Origin: Cricetomys ansorgei
Lineage: Eukaryota > Chordata > Mammalia > Rodentia > Nesomyidae
DNA: 64,000 nucleotides
Assembly: GCA_026225945.1 (NCBI GenBank)
Contig: JAMJFZ010000239.1
Span: forward strand, 27,057,501-27,121,500
Reading direction: 5' to 3'
Positions 58,131 to 64,000 of the stretch are shown here, one piece after another; position 1 is the stretch's first letter, and every line of letters begins with the position of its first letter. The notes under the pieces were generated by a model. The model saw nothing but the letters and a program-made list of their open reading frames with translations, was not told the origin of the DNA and searched no databases. Made by a program: the position numbers and the translations under genes.

Positions 58131-58620
58131 GGTGAATTATATTTCCTTCTAGGACTCTTTGTAGCAAATCAAGCTTAACAAAATGGAATCCTGAACACCA
58201 CGGAATGGGAAATGCAAGTTCTTAAAGTATGAAATGCTGGTAGGTAAAATGTCTAATTCCTGATGTTTAGTTTAGTATCTCTAGACTGGAGCTGAAATCT
58301 CTCTCACAGCCTTATCAGCAGGTTTAAATGGTACGAGCAGACTCGTCGGCGTCTGTGATCATCCTTACTGTTTGAGCACGTGAACTGAGCAGCCTGCGTC
58401 ATCACCGCCCTGCCATTGTTATTCCCGCGTGACTGCCTTGCTGCCCACGCTTAATGTTCATTGTCAGTGAGGAAACATCAGGAACAAGTAATAGCTTTCT
58501 GTTTCAAAACATCGTGTATTGTTACAGCCTAATGTTTTGTAACTTGAAATGTCTTTATCTGCATTATGCAAGAAATGTAACCCACCATCTTGAAAGCTAG
58601 GCACGAGCACGTTAAAAGAA
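58130..58620. promoter_or_regulatory. CpG-rich unique island, candidate conserved regulatory element
   Basis: About ten CpG dinucleotides fall within roughly 130 bp (58,330-58,455), whereas the surrounding kilobases have very few. The segment includes a CACGTG E-box (58,377), a GCGTCA half-site, CCATTGTTATTC (SOX-like) and CCCGCGTGAC. No repeat was recognised. A regulatory role is inference. Confidence 0.3.
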
Positions 58621-58710
58621 AAGGATTCAGATGCAGAGAGGTTAAATGTCTTATTAAATACAATACAGATGCTGCTTAGCAGATGTAGGACGCAAGCTGG
58701 TCCACCTAAA
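58590..58710 (+). repeat. Possible MIR fragment
   Basis: 'cagatgcagagaggttaaat' and 'gatgtaggacgcaagctgg' are MIR-like, but the rest is decayed. Confidence 0.3.
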
Positions 58711-58810
58711 GGGTATGAAGGGGGATAGAGGATAAGGTTGAAGATGAGGCCATCTCAGAATTGAGAGAAGGAGAGGAGGAAGTGGTTCTTACACCGTTAA
58801 ACAAGGAAAT

Positions 58811-58865
58811 TCAGGAAGGAGGAGGAGGAGGGTGGAGAGGAGGAGGGGGAGGGGAGGAGGAAAGG
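58811..58865. repeat. (GGA)n purine/G-rich tract
   Basis: GGA and GGGGA units, with four G runs of three or more (for example GAGGGGGAGGGGAGG), give quadruplex potential on the plus strand. Confidence 0.85.
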
Positions 58866-58929
58866 GCAGGACTTCAGAAGAGAATATGAATGCTAAAGAT
58901 GGAGGATCAGATGCCTAACATTTGTGGGT

Positions 58930-60360
58930 GTGTAACACAGTGGTTATATTTGTGTTTTTAATGTACAATAGCTACCCGCACAGAAGATAATCTATAACTT
59001 TTTAATAGGAAAATAGTATAGGTTTTCATTTTTTGCCTTCATATTCAGATTAAAATTTAGTCAAGAGGTACATAGAGGAAAAAGTTAATTTCCCATCCGT
59101 CTTGTGAAACATTCTAGCAATGTATTTAGTATCTTCGGTTTTTCTAATTCAAACTAACTGCTTTACCCCATAATTAAAATATTGTTGTTTTTATGCAGGG
59201 GCATTTCATTCATAATATTTTTAAATTATTTATGAATTAAATAACATGAGGGTCATCTGTGATGTGGAATAACAGTACTTTTTAAATAACAAGTTGATTT
59301 TAAAGAGCAATGAATAAATATTTAGTTTGAGGGCGATTAAAAAATATTGGACATAAGGTATTTGGGGATTTTTTTCATGAATATGTTAGAAAGTAAAGTC
59401 AGTATAATATAATAATAATTAAAGTGTCAATTTTGGAAATAACTAATGTTAATGAAGCATATTTATGTAACTATGAAGTTCTTTGATGTACTGATTCAAC
59501 ACGGTGAATCCAGACCTGATTTTTTTTTTTTTATATCAAGCAAACACCATGCTGTATATTCTGACAATGAGATTTTTAAAGAAAAATGCCTTATTCCTCC
59601 AGCTACTATTCATTGTGATAACCACTCTTTATTTTAAGACTTAGTGCTTTATTCAATTTAATATGCCTTGGGGTGACAGGGATGCTAGCAAACACTCATC
59701 CGTTGCTTCAGGATTTTTTAAATTACCTGCCTGCAACTCTCAGTGCAGTTGCCTTTGGTCTCCATAGCAACATCCTTGGTGTCAATATATGTTTGAGCAT
59801 ATCCAGGTCACAGGGAAACCAAAAGATATTCCCAGCGATGCAATAATAAATAAAGCAAATGCAAAGTAGATGTTCAAGCATTCTTATTTATTTATTGTTA
59901 GGTTTATAGAGTATAAAAGAGAAGGAATATATTGACAAGAGCCTTTAAGATAGCTGTCGAGATCTTTCACAGGTTTACAAGCCTAGAATAAGAAAGTAGA
60001 TGTCTGATTTCTGAGTTGATTATTGCATAGTGGAGCTGCCTGCTGTTGGATGGAGCTTTGCTTCCATCCTAGTAACCTGTGACGTGATGAGTTTGCAGAT
60101 TCTTTGTTGTGATTGAGGTGAGAAAGTCAAAGGTAGAGGAGGTATGTGCATCTCAGGATGGGAGTCAGCTAGAGAAATATTGGGAGACCAAGGAGATGAA
60201 GTTTCTTTTCCCATCATGGAAGTTGACAATGGTACACTTCCTAAAGAGTGCCTTATTAGGACGTGGGATTCTGAGTGGGCAGGAGCCAAACAGACTTCAA
60301 GCTGTCTCTAGACCAGATGAAAGGCTCATTTACACCTTTAATCACACAGACTCTTTTTGA
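58930..60360. other. Unique AT-rich DNA, no gene seen
   Basis: Frames of up to 89 codons (60,020-60,289, minus) have no recognised domain. An A/T-rich section at 59.2-59.45 kb contains many TTTAAAT and ATTAAA words. Confidence 0.4.
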
Positions 60361-60364
60361 CTTC

Positions 60365-62000
60365 CTTCAGATGTTTTTATTAAGGCTTGATTTCTGCACA
60401 ATAAAGCACACACATTGTAACTGTGCTTAACACATTTGATCCATGAGTGTATTACCTCAAAGATGTAAAATATTATTTCCATCCTTCAAGGGAATCTACA
60501 GGTTCTCATTCCAGTCAGTATCTACCTTCCCTCAGAGGCTAGCATTTAAAAACAGTTTATTGCCATAGACAAATTTGGCCTCTTCTACAACTAATAAAGG
60601 AAACAGCCAGTGTCTAGACTTTGAGTGTGGTTTCTTCCTCTCAGCACAGCTCCGAGAGTCACCTATGCTGCTCTGTGTATGAGTTCGCTTGTCCCCTTTT
60701 ATTGCTCAGTAGTATTTCACTGTACAAACACAGCAAATTTAATTTATTCTTCCCACGGATGACATTTAGGTTGTTTACAGTCCGAGGCTAATGTTCATAA
60801 AGTTGCTGAGAATGATTTGTGTACTACTATCAGTGAGGAACCATGATTCTTTTTTGGGGGTGGGAGTTAATAAAATAGCCTGAGTAAAACTGCAAGTTCA
60901 TAGTGATTTTATAGCATAAACATATACTGATATGTTCACCAAATAAGACGCCACTAAACTGCATTTTAAGATGACTGTGTCATTTTGTGCTCTGAGCATC
61001 ATTTACCAGGCGCTCTGAATGCTACACACTCTCATCCGTATCGGGGTGTATTATTTGTCTTCAATTTGTCTTCAATGTCTGCCTCGATGTCTTTTTGGTT
61101 TTCGTATTCATTTCTCTGATGATTGGTGATAGTATTTTTTTTGTGTTTGTTGAATATTTTTGACATTTCTATATCTTCCTTAGTGATTATGCTTTCAAAC
61201 TTTCAGTGTTTATGTACTTGGTGGCTATGCTTTACAGAAGAGTCCTTTATTTTACAGACAAGGACTTTCCATAGTATGTGCAAGGTGACTGTATCCTAGT
61301 CTAAATGTGGTCCGTTCACCCTCAGTGCAGCATTTTTAATGCAGCAGATGTGTTAGTTTTGAGACATTCCAACTTGTCAGTTTTACGGTTATTGGCGGTG
61401 GCTTTAGCGTGCTGGTTAATAAACATTTAGCTAGTCCATGCTTGTGAAGACAGAATGGTATATCTTCTGGAGCATCCCCTAACAACAGACCCTCTCATTG
61501 GCCCTGTCCAATACTCAGATTTTACTTCTATTATTTACTGAGCACTTGAAATGTAGCTACTGTGGTGGATGAATTAACTCTGTATGTTTACATGGTTAAG
61601 TTTAACATTTACAGCTGTATCAAATACCCATATCAGATAATTGATTTTATTTAAATTATTTACATTACTCAAGGCATTTGTTTTTCCTCCTCCTTTGTTT
61701 ATCCAGTTAATTAGCACTGTTGAACTATGCTATCAAACAATTGAACATTTGTGTATATGTCCATATCTGGGACCTCTGTTCATTGTGCCGATATGTCTGT
61801 TTTTCTATTCAGATACAACATTTTCTTGGTTACTGTAGTTTTATATTTATTTCTTAGAATTTGATGATTAAAGCATACTAGTTAAATCTCTTTTTCAGGA
61901 TCAATTTCAATTTTTCAGTACTTTGAAATTTTGTATACATTTTATAAACGATTTGCCAATCTACAAAATAAAGACTTGTGGGGATTTAATTAAGAAAGTT
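60365..62000 (-). mobile_element. Long ancient L1M 3' end (3' UTR and end of ORF2)
   Basis: Read backwards, successive landmarks fall in L1M order over about 1.6 kb: 'tgtaactgtgcttaacacat' and 'tttccatccttcaagggaat' (3' UTR), 'attgctcagtagtatttcac', 'gacatttaggttgtttacag', 'ggctaatgttcataaagttg', 'tttctctgatgattggtgat', 'atatctgggacctctgttca', 'gtctgtttttctattcagat' and 'ttggttactgtagttttata' (ORF2). No frame survives. A younger hAT fossil interrupts it at about 61,485-61,632. Confidence 0.75.
61485..61632 (+). mobile_element. Ancient hAT-Charlie MITE fossil nested in L1M (MER58-like)
   Basis: 'ggccctgtccaatactcaga' and 'ctgagcacttgaaatgtagc' followed by 'ggatgaattaactctgtatg' belong to the same family as the 7.1 kb copy. 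L1M ORF2 sequence lies on both sides. Confidence 0.45.
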
Positions 62001-62114
62001 TACATTAATATATGATTTTCAAAAAAAAAATTGGCAAGAAACACAACGTATACCTTTATATCCTTTTTTTAAGAACAGAATTCACTGTTTTATGAGCAAT
62101 GAGAAGATACCATC

Positions 62115-62290
62115 AATATGAATATGAGTTTTACTAAAGGACAAATATTTATTGAGAATTAATTTTTCAGGTTTGTTTTCACTTCATTCTTACTATCTTC
62201 TATCAATGCTACCATTGACCGAAATATAGGAAGTCAAGACCATCAAGGCCACAGGCAGAGCTAGGGTCTCAACCTCATAGGCTCCCATTT
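62115..62290 (+). repeat. Possible MIR SINE
   Basis: 'aaatatttattgagaattaa', a degraded middle, then 'aggcagagctagggtctcaa' and 'cctcatagg' fit the MIR order weakly. Confidence 0.35.
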
Positions 62291-62294
62291 AAAC

Positions 62295-63430
62295 TCCTTG
62301 AAAATTTCTTTTTCACCATACATGAATTATGTGTTCTTTGTATAATTTTGATCATTATAGCTAGTTTTATTTATTTACTTTTCAGGAAAAATAATGGACT
62401 AAACCTAGTGATATTATGTTCTCAGCCTCGTTGCAATTTATTTTATGCATTACTTGACATAAATAATATATCGATATGTTTCTTGGACAAAGGCTTTCTT
62501 TAACTGCTAAGAGGACTCCCTCGTCTGTAGCAATATTGGTTAGCTCAAGTTGTATGTGGCTAAATAATAGTCAAACTGCTACTAGGTAATCTTAAAGTGA
62601 GCCTGTCACTGAGTTGGAATATAGCTCTGCTTTGCAAGTGAAGGCCAACGCCTGGAGACAGGGAACAGACTAATTTCCCTCCTTCTCAAATGCATTCATA
62701 AGTCATGCCTACTTCCAGCCTATCTTCCTCTCATCTTCATTTTTTATCTCATTCAATGTACCTATATGTCTTTGTCACTTTATCTTGGCTTGTTTTACAG
62801 TGTTGTCCATGTAGTAAATACAAAATGTTCTAACCTCATTTATTCTTGTTGCCTGATAGTATAAAAACACAGACTTTTTATTAAAGAAAAAGAGGTGAAT
62901 AGACTAAAAAAACAAGAGCTTTTGCATTGATATATTTGGTATTTACTTGCTTACTTATGCATATATTAATTTTCTTTCCCTTAAGGTAATTTTATTTTAT
63001 TTATGAAATTGACAAAATTGTACTTATTATTTCCAACAAATCTATTACTTTAATATTTTTGTAAGGCTTGTTATAAAATATGGATGTTTATTATGGTAAT
63101 TAGATGCCTTTGAGAGGTAAAGGGAAGGAAGAATTGACGGCTTATACATATGAAGTATAAGATTTACACTTTGGTGACAACTAATGTGATTGGGTTTTTA
63201 GTCAGAAGAATCTGAAGACGAAGATCCTAAATGTAATTTTGAGATGAGAATACTCACACTTCATTATGCTTTTCTATGGGCAGCTCTGTGAGAAAAAATT
63301 GTATTGAATTTCTGGGCTCCTAATGTGTTGAATTTAGAGGGGGTTGTGGTTCTGATGTCTCAAGCAAATGCTTGAAGACAGTGTGTCAGCATAGGAAAAT
63401 CATCGTCACAAGACTTTGTTGAAGATAGCT
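62295..63430. other. Unique AT-rich DNA, no gene seen
   Basis: No repeat or gene was recognised. Confidence 0.45.
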
Positions 63431-63432
63431 CC

Positions 63433-63736
63433 TGTATCAGTCTGCAATGGAGTCAAGGAAGCATTTTCATAGGTGTAAACCCTGCCAGACCTTAGCAGAG
63501 GGAACCACTATCACGGTAAGTGCCACTCTGGACAGTGGAACCCTGAGTGTCTCATCTCAGGGGATTTTATTGATACCTAAGCTCCTCAGGTGTTCTACTG
63601 ATCATGAGTAATCAAACATCTTTTATATAACACCAAGACCTGCAGTCAATACAAATGCCAAGGCCTAGGAAGCTCTTCACCCAACAATACACAAAACCAC
63701 CACTTTAAACAAAGCTAAAGATAAACTTCTGCATCA
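63433..63736 (-). mobile_element. LTR, fourth copy of the 24.3/52.3 kb family
   Basis: Plus-strand order 'tcaaggaagcattttcatag', 'tgccagaccttagcagaggg', 'gattttattgatacctaagc', 'tcaggtgttctactgatcat' and 'gctcttcacccaacaataca' matches the reverse-oriented 52.3 kb copy. Ends TGTATCAG and TGCATCA are plausible. Target duplications are not recognisable and the central part is shortened. Confidence 0.72.
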
Positions 63737-63739
63737 AGA

Positions 63740-64000
63740 CTTCCAAGGACATCCTGACCTGAGCCTCAGTGGGGACCAAACAGATATATGTTGAGTTGTG
63801 GGTGATTGTGTAGATCACACCCATGTGTTTATTTGACCTTGGATTTGCTAGAGAATGAATGAAAGAAAGAGTCAGAGGGAGATAATGGAATTTAACTGTC
63901 AAACAATCAAGGCTTCCCCTGAAATCCAGCTGTTTCAGAAATTAAGGTTTCAGAAATTAAACCAGAGTATTCTTTTGTATTTTAAGGGGAAAAATGACAT
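63740..64000. other. Unique DNA to the window edge
   Basis: 'ggtttcagaaattaa'-type words repeat at 63,935-63,960 ('cagaaattaaggtttcagaa'). Nothing else was recognised. Confidence 0.4.

Overview
The window looks like nuclear DNA of a muroid rodent (mouse, rat, hamster or vole group). It contains several lineage-typical repeats together: B1, B2/B3-type, B4 and ID SINEs, rodent-type L1 3' ends, and SPIN/RCHARR1-type hAT copies, on a background of mammal-wide MIR and L1M fossils. The genus cannot be fixed from the sequence alone. The DNA is AT-rich and has long (CA)n, (TC)n and (TATC)n tracts.

I find no intact protein-coding gene, no tRNA, rRNA or other recognisable RNA gene, and no CRISPR array. 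Every long open frame is either a repeat artefact (the 2.8-3.25 kb minisatellite, the ATCC and TATC tracts, L1 and LTR DNA) or an isolated frame with no gene structure I could support. The window is best read as an intergenic or intronic desert. One possible pseudogene scrap lies on the minus strand at 46.8-47.05 kb.

Layout. 0-5.5 kb: old SINEs and a 26-unit minisatellite with a 16/17/21-bp register. 6-20 kb: mostly unique AT-rich DNA with scattered SINEs, an ancient hAT fossil, one SPIN-type element and a partial LTR. 20.1-20.6 kb: a complete solo LTR with 6-bp target duplications. 22.9-30.4 kb: an L1-rich block in both orientations, in which a second LTR is inserted into an L1 3' UTR. 31-35 kb: repeats, including a hAT element inserted into a B2/B3-type SINE. 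35.6-37.7 kb: unique DNA with a perfect 13-bp-stem hairpin. 38-45.3 kb: simple repeats, a third SPIN-type copy and several medium-reiterated rodent repeats. 46-50 kb: candidate pseudogene, purine tract and B4. 51.8-55 kb: another medium-reiterated repeat, a third LTR copy, AT-rich palindromic DNA and composite SINEs. 56-60 kb: (TA)n and a CpG-rich island of unique DNA near 58.4 kb. 60.4-62 kb: one long ancient L1M 3' end interrupted by a hAT fossil. 63.4-63.7 kb: a fourth LTR copy.

The most informative observations are historical: nested insertions that order transposon activity, a four-copy LTR family with class II-like features, and the higher-order structure of the minisatellite. Several unique intervals could be conserved regulatory DNA, but that needs an alignment. 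I see no convincing novel gene system. Family names given from memory are flagged in the entries.
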